From Bryopsis sp. KO-2023 (lineage: Eukaryota > Chlorophyta > Ulvophyceae > Bryopsidales > Bryopsidaceae): a stretch of 64,000 nt of DNA. The position numbers were made by a program, and so were the translations under genes. Shown in pieces: positions 32,650 to 44,293 of the stretch. Within the stretch, counting starts at the first letter, position 1; every line of letters begins with the position of its first letter. Location of the stretch: contig BSYQ01000001.1 in assembly GCA_030272585.1 (NCBI GenBank), forward strand, positions 11,175,001 through 11,239,000. The letters run 5' to 3'. A model generated the notes under the pieces. That model did not search any database and was not told the DNA's origin. It saw only the letters and a list, made by a program, of their open reading frames with translations.

Positions 32650-35600
32650 TCAGCTCGATACTTGGGCTTTTTCAGCCAGTGCAGCTTTGACCTGATTGGG
32701 TGGAACTTCTTGATATGTCTCGAGCTCCATAGTGAAATAGCCCAATCCAGCAGTCATTTGCTGCAAATCGTCCGAATAAGTCAACATGGTTGACAGTGGA
32801 ACCAATCCTTCTATGATGGACATATGGCCATTCGGATTAACTGCTAGAACCTACACGAAACACACTTTTTTAATTTTAATGCACTAGGCAGAGGACTGCA
32901 CAACCCATTTTTCTAGACAAAGAGGAGACTTGACAATTACTAGCTTACTTTTATTTGTAGCAAGAAGGTAGCTCTTTGCAGTCTAAAACTTAGGCACTCT
33001 GAGAAAAGATTGATTGTTTCAAAGGGTGATATTAACAATAAGCTATTTTGATGACTGCACCTGGCCCCTCCTCCTGGCCAAATCCTTGGATATAGTTCCG
33101 ACATCTGTTTCTGGCACATCAATTTTAACCATCATCGTGGGCTCCAGCAGACTGGGTTTGCACCTTGCAAGAGCCCATCTTATGGCCAAAATCCCAGCTT
33201 GATAAAACGCAGCATCACCAGAATCCACAGAATGAGTCTTCCCATCAAACAGGGTAACTTTGACATCTACAACAGGGAATTGTCCCATGGGTCCTGTTTT
33301 CAAAGCTTCGCGAACACCTCTCTCGACGCTACCTGTTACATAACCAAGAACCAACTCGATTAAGCCAAGAAGGTAAAAGTATTTAATAACTAAATTTGAT
33401 TATGGATGGGCTCCAGTGTTCCAAATTCTGTAAATAAATCAATGCCCAATCTTCGAGTCAGGGCTGGCGATGAAAAGAAAAGCAGTGATTCAGGGAAGAT
33501 CATTTATTTTTCATTTCAAGATTGGATCGAATATCTACCCATGAAAGCCTGTTGGGATTGACTCACTTATGAGAGTCTTGGGAATCACCCCTCCCTTGAT
33601 AGTAGAAACAAACTGGACCCCCGCATTCCTTTCCAACGGCTCCATCTTGATGTTAACGACTCCAAATTGCCCATGACCTCCGCTTTGCTTCTTGTGTCGA
33701 CCCTCCGCAGTCACCGGCTTAGTTGGGGTTTCATGATAAGCGATGTGGGGGGTGGAAAGGCAAATTTCAGCCCCAAAGTCTTCCTTGATTCTCTCCTTAA
33801 TCACCTCCATGTGGAGGCTTCCCATTCCTGACAAAAGGAACTCGTTGGTCTCTTCGTTTCGAACCAGTCTGACACTGGGATCTTCCTCAATTATCTACCA
33901 CAGCAAACGCTTTTATTTAGCCCTGATAGAAAATACCCCATTCTTCTCCAGTGGGCATTGTGCCTTCTCATTGACTTCTCTTACTAAGGTGTGTTAAAAC
34001 AGAAAACTTCTCCGTGAGATTGACATCAGCACCATTTTAGGGTATCCTCTTGTTTTTTTCAAAGATTTGGGGAATGTTGAAGCTCAGTTATTTTGGGATG
34101 TAAAAAAGGAAAAGAGAAGGGATCATTCTGATCTATTTGCATTCATTTGTTTTTGGGGGGGGGTATAAAAACATATGCTAATTGGAAGGAGTTTCTATTG
34201 GGAGATGTGGAATATGGGAGAGAGAGAACTGATCTTCATGGAAAACCAAAATATCCATAGAAGCCAAAGAAACCACTCCCTCTTGAAATTCCCGATCATG
34301 AGTGAATGACAACATAATTTCGAGAATATTGGAAATGGGGGAACTGAAGCCGATTCCATCTACCACTGCCAGCAATTGATATACAGTCATCACACACCAG
34401 ATAAAAAAAACAGAAAGACAGAAACTGCTTGAGAATATTGTACCTTGTGGAGGGCACCGAGAATCTTCTCATCATCAGAAGGACTGTTTGAGTTTCCGAG
34501 GTCCAGCTTGTATGTGCAACGAGGCTTTTCAAAATGAACTGATTCCACCACGACGGGCGAATTGGGATCCGAAAGGGTGTGGTTCACCTATGAAGAAATT
34601 CGGACTCAAACTTCAGAACAAACAATTCGATTTCTACTGGCAATTCCCACGTACATCCCCCCAAAAAAAGAGAAAAAAAAGAACACACACAAACATGACA
34701 GTCAGAATCACCTGAACATCATTGCAATGACTGAGCACCACAAATTCTCCCGGGTATGCCACCCCACCCTCCACAGGCTCCAATTTGCCAACCCCACTCC
34801 ACCTCATCAATTTTTGTGTCGAAAACTTGGAATTGGTTTCGCTTTGGACAAGTTTTTGACCCGAAGTCAGCTTGCCCCTCAAAACCAAGACATCACAGCA
34901 CTTCCCAGCATATCGATCCCAGTGAGTTCCAAATACATAGCCTGCAAACGATCCTTCTGGGTCCGGCACCACCCTTTCTACATCGCCGTCGGCCCCATTG
35001 GTCACCCACTGTGCGAGATTCGCCAAATCGTCATTTGGGGTTGACATACGGCTCGCCTGAATTCAACCACCCCATCAGTCAATAACCATTGGAAGAATGA
35101 ATTCTCCAGAGAAAAAGAATGCAAGATTAAAATTTTTGCCTAATAATAGTCCAAACAGCAAAGAAAGAAAAGGAGCTTGCATTCTGCACTTGTCTTTGAA
35201 TGTTTTGGACACCATATTACTTACCACAAACTCATCGAGAGCATCGGCCCCCATTCCTTTGGCGGAACTGCCACACAGAATGGGGATGACTGATCCTTGG
35301 AGGGAGGCTTTTTTGACAGCAGCATGCAGGGCTTCTTGAGAGGGTGTGACTTCATCCAGATAAGCTTCCATGATCCCTTCGTCCACCTCCCCCTCAGCAA
35401 GAGCCTCCACGGCCCGTCTGAACATCATGTTGCTGGACTCCACTGCATCCTCAGGAATAGTTTTACTGAACAATGTACACACAAGACGTCAGAGTCAGTT
35501 TTTAAAAATGACTATTTCATTCCAATCTTTCATTTTGAGAGGGCACGGCATCATTTCATCACAAGAAACAAAAAGAAGCAGCAATTGAACGTGACTCGAA

Positions 35601-37431
35601 GAAGAAATTTATTTTGAAAAAATGGCTACCTGCTGAGGCACCCTTGTTCTCCGACACACAATCTTTTGTTAAGAACATCAACAATGCCTGCAAGATTCCC
35701 ATCGGCATCGTAGTAGGGATACTGCAGCACGACTGGCTGAACATCAAATTGCTCCCTGACACTCTCCACGCAGGACTGAAAATCGTTCATTCCCCCCTTG
35801 TCTACCTGTAAGGCAAAAAAGAAAACTAAGTTTCAATATTAGAATGGATTTGTCGCGTTTTTCTCCTTTAAAAAAAAACGACAAAAGAAAGACGGCTGGA
35901 GAAGCTTTTTTCCAAGACAGATGGGGGAAAATTAATTAATTTCTCTAAATTTCGAATAGAATGACAACGAGTACCTGACTGATGAACATGCAGGCAGGTT
36001 TTCCTGAGCCTCTAAGTCTTTGCCAAACTCTCTCAGCGGACTCATCCACACCTGGCGTCATCCCCACCACAAACACAGCACCATCGGCAACTCTCAAAGC
36101 CATGTCCACCTGAGGCCTAGAAGACAAGTCAGTGAAATAATGTCATCATGGTTGCTCCAGTTGATCCACAGATTCCCAATCCAGAATGACCATATTTCTC
36201 TCTATATCGAACTCTTTTGATTCTTTTTCAACTTAAACTTTAACCATGATGTTCAACCGCAATTGCATTGACAATAATCAACAAGTCTCGAACTTTACTT
36301 CAATATTTAGATGGGCCATGGAAAGCATAAATATGCATTTCAAAACCTCTTGGCGAAAAAACTCGAAAATCTCAAGAGGCGGTTGTCTTATAGTATTTGA
36401 GAATGATGAGTCCCTCCCTATCATGCATGACTCACAATCTCTCGATGTGGCCTGGGCAATCCACCAGCTGCAAGCGATGAGTTGGACACTCCACAGAATA
36501 CAGATGGTTGTGCAAAGTCGTGTTGAAATGAGATGAATCTTCCTGAGTCGCCAAGAGCAAGAATTGAAGGACTAAAGCCACCTCGAATTGTTTAGTTGAA
36601 TTGTTTAGTTGAACTCTCATTTATTTGTGGATGAAGTTATTCATGAGATTTTCATGATCAAACTTTGTCACAGAATACAACAATTTTACAGAGATATGAA
36701 AACACACATTCATAGGTCTTTCCCAACTCATATCCCCAAGTTTTGGTTGCCAAAGTCCAGGATGAGTGATGAATAGGTGCTAAATTCTTTCACTGACCAG
36801 TTCATCATCATTAGTTTTCGAACTCTGGTACTGGATTGATGGCGATCGAACTGTGCTTTAATTTTGTTCCTACGCGCGCGAGTGCCCCGTCGCACTCACC
36901 TCTCTTGTGAGCTGGTCTGCCGAAGGCTGCCCCAAACACAAGCTCGCGGAAGCACCGTTCCCATCGTCAGAGCTCTGCGCCAACCAAACCCCGTGAATCG
37001 TCTCTTACTATAATAGGCAAGTGGTGTTCATCTCTGAAAGAGGTAGGAGTTTGAGAGGCTGCTGGATCTTTAAAATCGTAGAAACTGGAAGCTGTTCACT
37101 TTTCGCGGCTCACCTGCAAGCGTGTGAGCTCGGCCACCAAACGTGTCTTTCCTGCACCGTCCTTTCCAATCAACGCTATCGTTGTCACAGGCGTTTGCTG
37201 TGGTTGAGAAGGGACGTCCACGTCATTCTCAGAAAATCGAACGGGGTGATCAAAGCGCGACGTGTCAGATCCACCCTCGTTGTTCCCCAAGAACCTCGTG
37301 CTTCGTTTCGGCAGCGCGCCCCCAGGCTTGCATGAGATAGCAGTATTCCTGGTTTTCACACCAGATCCCCCTGGCCTCGAGCACAATAGGGGAAACACAG
37401 CGGTTTTGGGCAGGAGGTTTGCTGTCGACAT
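32650..37431 (-). CDS. EF-G-like translational GTPase, organelle-targeted, with altered G4 motif
   Basis: EF-G-family GTPases move tRNA and mRNA on the ribosome; EF-G-like paralogues have less clear roles. Ten minus-strand exons join in phase into 765 residues: 37114-37431, 36436-36542, 35975-36116, 35630-35805, 35225-35465, 34712-35056, 34444-34587, 33539-33894, 33061-33328, 32650-32850. The first exon opens with a Ser/Arg-rich stretch (LPKTAVFPLLCSRPG) that looks like a mitochondrial or plastid presequence. G1 is IALIGKDGAGKTRL, G3 is LVDCPGH. G4 should be NKxD but reads SQVD in ACMFISQVDKGG, and the region between G1 and G3 is short, so switch I is reduced. Domain II (GYVFGTHWDRYAGKCCDVL), domain III (LLSGMGSLHMEVIKERI), domain IV (HKKQSGGHGQFGVVNIKMEP) and domain V (RRGQVLAVNPNGHMSIIEG, TAGLGYFTMELETYQEVPP) are all present. 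The pattern recalls bacterial EF-G-like (FusA2) proteins more than canonical EF-G. Confidence 0.9.
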
Positions 37432-38081
37432 AGCTGGAACGCGAAACTACAGAAACATGCGGTTTGTCACCGGTTTTGGCAACTGGTCATCGATTTTATC
37501 ATCAAACAGGATGCAAGGCGTTCTACGGCGATCTCAAGAAGGATGAAATCAACAATCCACAAACCGTCCAAGCTGCAAAACATTGTCTGTTCTTTTAAAT
37601 AGGGACATGGGTCATCAGGCTGAGCACCTCAAGGGCCTCCTCGGATTCATGCAAAATATTGTCTAGGTGTAAAGGGACGCTTAACAAAGATTGGGGTGGG
37701 CTGGTTTATTTTGCAGGGATCAAAACTGGGTTTCAGAGTGGGGCCTGGACAAAGAATTGGTACAATTGAACAGGAAGTCATCGGGATTGCGCTGTTGAAA
37801 GACTCACACTAGATTGACACTGAACTTGCCATTGCATTCTCCTTGTCAATACATTTCCCCCAAAAACGCCATTGTTACAAAATATTTCTATCTAAAAAGC
37901 ACTACACATTGGATACTTATTTGCTGCCAAGAAAATATGCATGAAAATGTCCGAAAACCTCAATGATATTGTCAAGTCTCTCTACCCTACCCTTCCATCA
38001 AATAGCCTAACCTGCAAAATGTTCTACGGGACACTTGCCCATGCTCATTAAAAAAAAAACTTCCAGATATTCATCAAGATT
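37432..38081. other. Short intergenic region
   Basis: It spans from the start of the EF-G-like gene to the 3' end of the SNH gene. Both genes are on the minus strand, so the promoter of the former should lie here. No coding exon seen. Confidence 0.5.
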
Positions 38082-38667
38082 TTAGATGTGAGTTTTCTGC
38101 GATGTGCTGGGCTGGGCATCTGCAAGATACGCAAGAAATAGGAGATTCTGATGGAGCCGATTTTGATACCTGCAGAACACAAGTCGTCAGTGATGTGCTA
38201 AATTTTTGGGAAACCACAATCATGATTGCGAGACGTAGGGTCACCATCCAGGGTCACCATCCATTTCGAGGGAAGCAAAATTCAACCGGTGAATAGATGC
38301 GGAAAGCTGGCTCCAGAAAGTCGAAAAAAAACAAATTTGCTGGGAATAACTTGAACAGAGATTTTTTTTCTGAACTTACGCAACACATTCTCTTATCCTT
38401 CCTTGTCGAAGCTTGTCTTGAGCAGCATTAATTAGGAGTGCACACTCATGGAGGTACTGTTCATCACAAGGAAAAAACCCAAAAAGAGTGAGAAGGGAAA
38501 GCTGGGCACAAAACCTATCCAGCTTGATAAAGCCAAACGAACGTCTTCGATACTCTGAGCGAGGTGGTTTTCTGGAATCCTACCTTAACTGCTGCTCGAC
38601 GGGTGACTGGCCTTGGTTCAACAGAGGGTGCTTGAGGCTCAGGTTGTCCAGGCGCCAGTTCGCTCAT
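38082..38667 (-). CDS. Minimal SS18 / GIF-type SNH-domain protein
   Basis: SS18 (SYT) in animals and GRF-interacting factors (AN3/GIF) in plants are co-activators that attach to SWI/SNF remodellers through the SNH domain. Three minus-strand exons, 38584-38667, 38380-38456 and 38082-38169, join in phase (0, 2) into 82 residues. After a short Pro/Glu-rich start (MSELAPGQPEPQAPS) the SNH domain reads YLHECALLINAAQDKLRQG, RIRECVAYQNRLHQNLLFL and AYLADAQPS, matching the family's spacing and its terminal ADAQP. The protein stops eight residues later and lacks the long Q/G/Y- or M/G-rich activation tail of known members. An alternative downstream exon could supply one, but none is visible to 37.4 kb. 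The start lies 378 bases from the oppositely transcribed DCC1 gene. Confidence 0.85.
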
Positions 38668-39044
38668 TTTGTTTTCTTCTTCCCCGCGAGCAACGTTCGA
38701 GAGTTTGTGAGACTGAGAAATAGCCCCGCTTTATACCAACGCAAAACGAAACTCCCTCCCACAGGTTATCGTGAGCGGCGACGACAATCAAAACTTAACT
38801 TTCTTCTTTCGAACCCCTCAGCATTACCTAAACAGAGCACCACCAAGAAGATAACACAACACAAGACCTTCGTCTAGCGTCTCGGTTTCGGCCCACACAA
38901 GCACACCCTCTCTGAAGGGATGTGCAGTTCTGATGGTCAGACATGGGAACATAATGACAGAATGTGGTTTCTGCTTTGGCTGCGGTTTCTGGCACTAGAA
39001 ACAGAATTGAGGACACAACCGTCACGACGTATCTCTGTTTCACG

Positions 39045-41643
39045 ATGGCTGGTACGCAGGCGGAAGATCCCACCCCAATCTCTTCTGAGCCGAAAGACAT
39101 CGGGTATGCGGGTTCTATTCGAAGAGATCTGAAGCTAATGGAGGTTCCACCCCAACTCGTCGACGAAATTCTGGAGCACGGGTAATTATATCCATGAAAT
39201 TAGCTTTGTCAGGGCTTCCTACCTCCATGACACGTTGCTTAAACGGGATAAAAACTATATTGCAAGTGTAGCTTTTGTTTTGGGGGATGCAGGGCAGAAA
39301 TTAAGGCGGATTCAGATGCCAGTCAGGCTTATTTGTGCACAAGAGATCGTACTTTTCTCGTGAAAGTGAATGAAAATACCCATCATGTGGCATTGGTGGA
39401 CCCTGATGAGGTAAGCCTTGGTATTGACCAAAATTAAGCATGTTTCACAGTTTAGGAGGGTATTTTCAGCAGGATTAAGTCACATCAACTAATCAAGTCA
39501 GACCACAATTGGTGATATAAGCTGCCAAAACACTGGATTTTTCAGTGCATTTTTCAATTCTTGTTTCTCTTTCGTGGACTCCATCTAAAAAGCCAGTTGA
39601 GACCAATTTCCCTCTCAGATTTTGCGTTCTGTTTACCCAGGGCAATGAGGATATAGTAATGATATCAGCGTTGGCGTCCAGCCGCTTCGAAGTGAGTGCA
39701 TTGGGGGCGATGTAAGTTCTATCAGCAAAAAAAATTGTCAGTTGAAGGGAAAACCCTCTGTGGTAGCTGCTGTTGCTAGTGAGCCCTTTCACGAATTACC
39801 CAACAATAATGCTCTTGAGAAAGCTCCTTTACAGAGAGAAATCAATCAAAAATTTCTCAACAGAGGCAATAATAACAACCTACACAGGTGAATCTACAGT
39901 TTTTTTTAGTCTGTTTTTGGCCGCTCAGGTTGTTGATGGTGTGGCTCCAGTGGATCGGATTCGTGAAATGCTTTGTGAGAATCCCTACATTGGCGATGAT
40001 GATATTCTAATGGAGAATGATGAAACCACTATGAGTGTTGGCCTTTACACTCTAGTCGATCTGCAAGAATCCACACAGGTTGGCACTTCAGTCAACGATA
40101 CATTGGGGAAAAAACGATCAAGAATTCTTTCATCTTCAACAGCTTTTCAGTTTCTTCTCGATCCCCACCAGGGTGTTATATTTTGACGATATTTAATCAC
40201 AAGTGGTGTGGAGTGGCCTTTATTAGGTATGACACGAAAATTGTTTCGATGGAAGAATTGCCTGTCCACAGGTCAGTCTGGGGGAAATCAACGAAGAGAT
40301 CAAGCATCTTGGGGCTTGCGAAATTGATGGCTTTCTTAGAACACTTCACGATGAATATATTAAAATGGTCATGGAGAAAATCCAATCGAGGTGGGTAGTT
40401 TTCATCTACATGAGCATTGTATATTGAGGCTTTCAGCAACAATTCCATTCCGGAGCTATAAACAACGACTCGTGGTACTTTCTTGATTCGATTTTTTTCT
40501 TTGAAAGAACCTCGTAGAGGAGAGTATTGTACACTGCCTGGTCAATGTTGAGAAGAATTTCAAAGAGATGGCAAGGTATGTTGCAAATCGTGGACGACAG
40601 TGGATGTGTTGAGTAAATTTGTGTCTTGTATTGGATGGATGGACAGTGTTCAAGAGCGCAGCTTCCATCTGGCTTCATTTCCAGCAGCAGAAGTGGAAAA
40701 CTTAGTTCAGGCACAAGGGTGTGTATAGATTGTGCTATGAAAAATTGATTTTTTGAATTGAATTTTTCTTTTAGTGCTGTTAAGACTTCCTTGACGAAAT
40801 CAACTTGACATGATAGGTTTAATGTGCAAGGGATCCGAGGTTGCCTAGCATTGTTGGGGTCTACTCGGGTCGATGAAAATGGAATCGAGCTCTGGGAAAT
40901 GGACCACAATAAAGTAAGGCTGAATTCCTCATTCTCCAAAGGGTAAACTCAACTGCCTGTTTTAATTTTTACTCAGACATGAGTCCGATAGTAGAACCCA
41001 ACAGGCTGGGTAGAAATTTTCCTCGGTGGATGTGCTGACTGGAGTGGGGGACTTCCCATTGCTTAGGTGTGTGTTCACTATGCCAAGACAATGTTTGGAC
41101 ATGGAGTCTCGAGAATCACGGAGTTTGTTCATAGATGGGAAAGAATGGTTCCCCAGGGATTCCACCCGGCCATCGAGCAGTTGATTGGAGAGGCCATTGT
41201 CGATGTGCAAAAAGACACCATCAAGCCTTTTCCCAAGGGCCAGTTGCCCAGAGAGTGCAGGTCCAGAGTGAAGGCAATATTTGAGGAAAAGGAATCATGG
41301 AGTGCAGAGGAATTGAAAGTGTACCTTGCAGACGCTAAGGTTTGTTTGTGAGCCTGTTCATCTACTCCCTTTTCTTTCTTTCCAAGTAAACCGATGAATT
41401 CCTGTGGATCCATATTACATCAATACGTGTGAAAACGTCATTCTTGAGCAACATTCTTGCAAAGTTGTCTGGAAAGCTGGTACTGACCATTTCTCCCTCC
41501 CCATTTTTTTCGCTGTGTTTTCACAGTTTCCTTCTGACTGGAACATCGACGTAGCACTCCTTGAGTATTGCCAGAAGTTTCGAATGACAAAGGAGGATCC
41601 AGAAATGTATTGTATTCGGGGGAGTGCATTCACAGCCAACTAG
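39045..41643 (+). CDS. DSCC1: Sister chromatid cohesion protein DCC1
   Basis: DCC1 is, with CTF8, the accessory module of the CTF18-RFC clamp loader that loads PCNA and supports cohesion and fork protection. Ten exons join in phase into 401 residues, close to the usual length: 39045-39181, 39293-39410, 39641-39691, 39929-40078, 40272-40394, 40508-40575, 40647-40718, 40817-40913, 41067-41339, 41527-41643. Family features: LKLMEVPPQLVDEILEHG, the DASQAYLCTRDRTFLVKV strand pair, VDLQESTQ, LGACEIDGFLRTLHDEYI, and a C-terminal winged-helix region (AKTMFGHGVSRITEFVHRW, then WSAEELKVYLAD, FPSDWNIDVALLEYCQKF, MYCIRGSAFTAN). The fifth exon ends at a GTAGTT donor, chosen because the nearer GTGGGT donor would break the frame. 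Nuclear. Confidence 0.93.
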
Positions 41644-42279
41644 GGATGTGCACTCACAAAATTAGGCAGGATTCAGGATTCAAATTATAGACACGGATCT
41701 GGTGTATTTTGCTGCCACTGTAAAAGAAACCCTGACAGCAACTAGAAATACCTAATTTTTCCTGTCGTTTTATCTCTCCTGTAAGACCTGGCTGCATGGT
41801 GTTCTCATCTTGTCTGACATGAATCATTGATGCTGTCAGCATGAAGAATTAACAAGCACAACTGGACCTCATCACTGTTTGGAAGCATTGCATCCCTGAA
41901 GGTCATTTTGAATCCATAACTTTCCAAATGTGCTCAATGGGTGAAACATCAATTGTGATTTTCTGAAACCATCTAGTGCATCTTGCGCAAAACGAAAAAA
42001 GCAACTATTACTAGTGTGCATATCACATTATCCAAGTCAGACCAAGTACATCAGACTAACAATGAGTCACTGTATCCTCCACCGCCTCAATACCAGGATG
42101 CTCCAACTTGGAATTACTTTTCCAGTAAATCTCTCTACCACATGGCCGCTCATCTTTCTATTTGTATATACATATTCATACAAACATCACCCCACGGAAG
42201 TATGTGGAAAAATGCTGTAGCGATGTGCCTATGTTCGTGATTGCTGAGTGCAACCAAGAAATGTTATGCTAGCATTCAG
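41644..42279. other. Intergenic region between convergent genes
   Basis: 3' flank of DCC1 and of the minus-strand coiled-coil gene. No convincing exon or repeat seen. Confidence 0.5.
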
Positions 42280-43047
42280 TCAGTCTGTAGAATCTTTGGA
42301 CTGCCTCCAGAATGCTAAGATGCTTTTGAGGGGGCCACCTATGACATCTTTTCCCTCTTGGTTTTCCTGTCCCTTTTTTTGAGAAGCCTCACTTTCCTTC
42401 TCTACTCTATTACCATGCTCTCTTCTATCCTTCGAATCCAACGAGTTCCCTTCTGGCTCACTGCTTACAGGCTCCTGACTGGGTTCCCGCACGGAATCCA
42501 ATATTCCAAGTGCCCGACGCAGATTCCCCAATAGACTGATCACGCTATTCTCTTTATCCACAGTGGGAGTCCTATCGCTCTCAGTTTTGGTAGTCCCAGC
42601 CCCCTTGGCTCCATTGTCATTGGTATATTGGGTCACCGATTCCTTGTTGAAGGCTTCCCCTTTGGACTCTGACATTTTGTTTATATCAACCCCCATGGGC
42701 GACCCTCTAGTCAGCCATAGGCTCAATTGCAGTGCTTGGATTCTGTCCTCAAGATCTTGGATTCGTTTCATCGCCGGGTCTTCAGGAGCATTTTCCTTGG
42801 CCTCTAATTCTTCTTTTTCCTTTTGCAAAGCAATCAATTGCTCCCCCGTATTGAATTGATGCCGTCCCACCATGGCAAGTCCATACACTGCACAAGCTGG
42901 TAGCAGGGCGATCAAAAAGTTCCACAAATGCCAATCCCAACGCCCTATGTATCTGGGGCCTGACTTTGGTTTCATCATCAATCTGGCGGCTTGCATGAAG
43001 CCCTCCATATCGCTCTTGGAGGCTTTCTCCAGCTCCTGACGCCACAT
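42280..43047 (-). CDS. Unknown single-pass membrane protein with coiled coil
   Basis: Intronless frame of 255 residues from the ATG at 43047; upstream in-frame ATGs would extend it into the divergent promoter and I did not use them. The N-terminus is MWRQELEKASKSDMEGFMQA and then RYIGRWDWHLWNFLIALLP, followed by a membrane segment (LLPACAVYGLAMVGRH). Next is a coiled coil (LQKEKEELEAKENAPEDPA, MKRIQDLEDRIQALQL) and a long polar tail rich in Lys, Glu and Ser. No family recognised. The start lies 276 bases from the oppositely oriented CYP23-like gene, suggesting a shared promoter. Confidence 0.72.
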   Translation of the reverse strand: MWRQELEKASKSDMEGFMQAARLMMKPKSGPRYIGRWDWHLWNFLIALLPACAVYGLAMVGRHQFNTGEQLIALQKEKEELEAKENAPEDPAMKRIQDLEDRIQALQLSLWLTRGSPMGVDINKMSESKGEAFNKESVTQYTNDNGAKGAGTTKTESDRTPTVDKENSVISLLGNLRRALGILDSVREPSQEPVSSEPEGNSLDSKDRREHGNRVEKESEASQKKGQENQEGKDVIGGPLKSILAFWRQSKDSTD

Positions 43048-43323
43048 GATCGTGCAGGGAGGCCGCAGCGAAGGTACTGGAGGGTGGAAGCGTGTTTTTA
43101 TCAGGGACGACCGTGACGTTGTTCCGCTTGGGATGTGTCGTACACGGCTTAGAGTAAGAGTAGAATCAGGCCTGTGGGGCCAGTTTCGCAAGGAAATTGA
43201 ATGGACATCCAGAACGGAGTGCGAACTTCCTGCCATGGACGAGCAGTGGGGCAAGTACATAGCAAGGAGGATGTCTGAGTCCAGCCCGTTGCTATGTGGG
43301 CGACTCTACCAAAGGGGGCGAAT

Positions 43324-43929
43324 ATGTTTGGCCGTGCGTTGGTTCTCGTGGCGATGCTGGTCTGTGTGAACGCGCAGCCAGAGCTCTCGGACGAGAGAGT
43401 GGCTTTTACCACGGATTTTGGAGAAATTGAGCTGGCGTTCTATCCTGAGATAGCGCCCAAGACAGTGAAACATATTCTGAAGCTCTTTCAACTGGGGGCG
43501 TACAACACGAACCACATTTTCAGGGTCGACGCTGGCTTCGTGGCCCAAATTTCCAGTATCTCCTTGGGTACAACGGCCCCAATAAATGAAGCGATCAAAA
43601 AGGAGGAAGCCAAGACGGTTCCCCTGGAAGTAACGCCAGAGGTTGAACACGTGACGGGAGTACTTTCCATGGCTAGGCATTCAGAGAAGGATTCTGGACG
43701 CTCTTCATTTTCCATGCTGTTGGGGAACGCTCCCCATTTGGACATGGAGTACACGATCTTTGGAAAAGTGACCAAGGGAATGGATGTTTTAGCGGAGATG
43801 CAAAAAGTTCCCACTTTCCAGGAGGGTATTTTTGTGAAGCCGATTCAGAGAATCACGATCCATTCGAGCTACTGGTACTCAAGCACAGGAAAGTGCAAAT
43901 TACTAATTGATCCAGTAAATTTATTATGA
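43324..43929 (+). CDS. CYP23: CYP23-like secretory-pathway cyclophilin
   Basis: Cyclophilins are peptidyl-prolyl isomerases. This 201-residue intronless gene starts with a signal peptide (MFGRALVLVAMLVCVNAQ) and continues FTTDFGEIELAFYPEIAPK, YNTNHIFRVDAGFVAQIS, EVEHVTGVLSMARH, SSFSMLLGNAPHLDMEYTIF and EGIFVKPIQRITIHSSYWY. These blocks match the plant CYP23 class closely. The catalytic Arg of the FRV block is kept. The usual MIQGGD motif is replaced by AQISS, and the usual FF.T.....LDG.. pair appears as SMLLGNAPHLDMEY. CYP23 proteins share this altered site, and their activity is uncertain. Predicted to act in the ER lumen or outside the cell. Confidence 0.92.
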   Translation: MFGRALVLVAMLVCVNAQPELSDERVAFTTDFGEIELAFYPEIAPKTVKHILKLFQLGAYNTNHIFRVDAGFVAQISSISLGTTAPINEAIKKEEAKTVPLEVTPEVEHVTGVLSMARHSEKDSGRSSFSMLLGNAPHLDMEYTIFGKVTKGMDVLAEMQKVPTFQEGIFVKPIQRITIHSSYWYSSTGKCKLLIDPVNLL

Positions 43930-44293
43930 GGTTTTTTCACCGGAGGGGATCCTCCAGGGGGGCACAGAATGAAAGCGCGAATTGAAGTACTTGGGGACTA
44001 ATAAGAAAGAGATGACGGGAAGTAGGTAATAAGCATCATTCAGGTACATCTCTATGTGCCCAGAAAGTCATTACTGGGAAATTGAGGGCTGCCTTTGAAA
44101 GCTCTCTTCTCTGTTTAAAAAAAGCAGTGTGTTTTAAATGTCAAATCACTTGGCACAGTTGATGATTGCAAATTCAATTGGCTTGGTTCTGTGAGAAGGA
44201 TTAGAATCAACCAGATGAATAATTTTTCAATTTTCCTCTGTCTACAAATGACTTAGCCGTCTCCCTTGTACTAACTGAAGAGGTTTTACTCTT
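43930..44293. other. Short intergenic region
   Basis: 3' flanks of two convergent genes. No coding signal or repeat seen. Confidence 0.5.
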
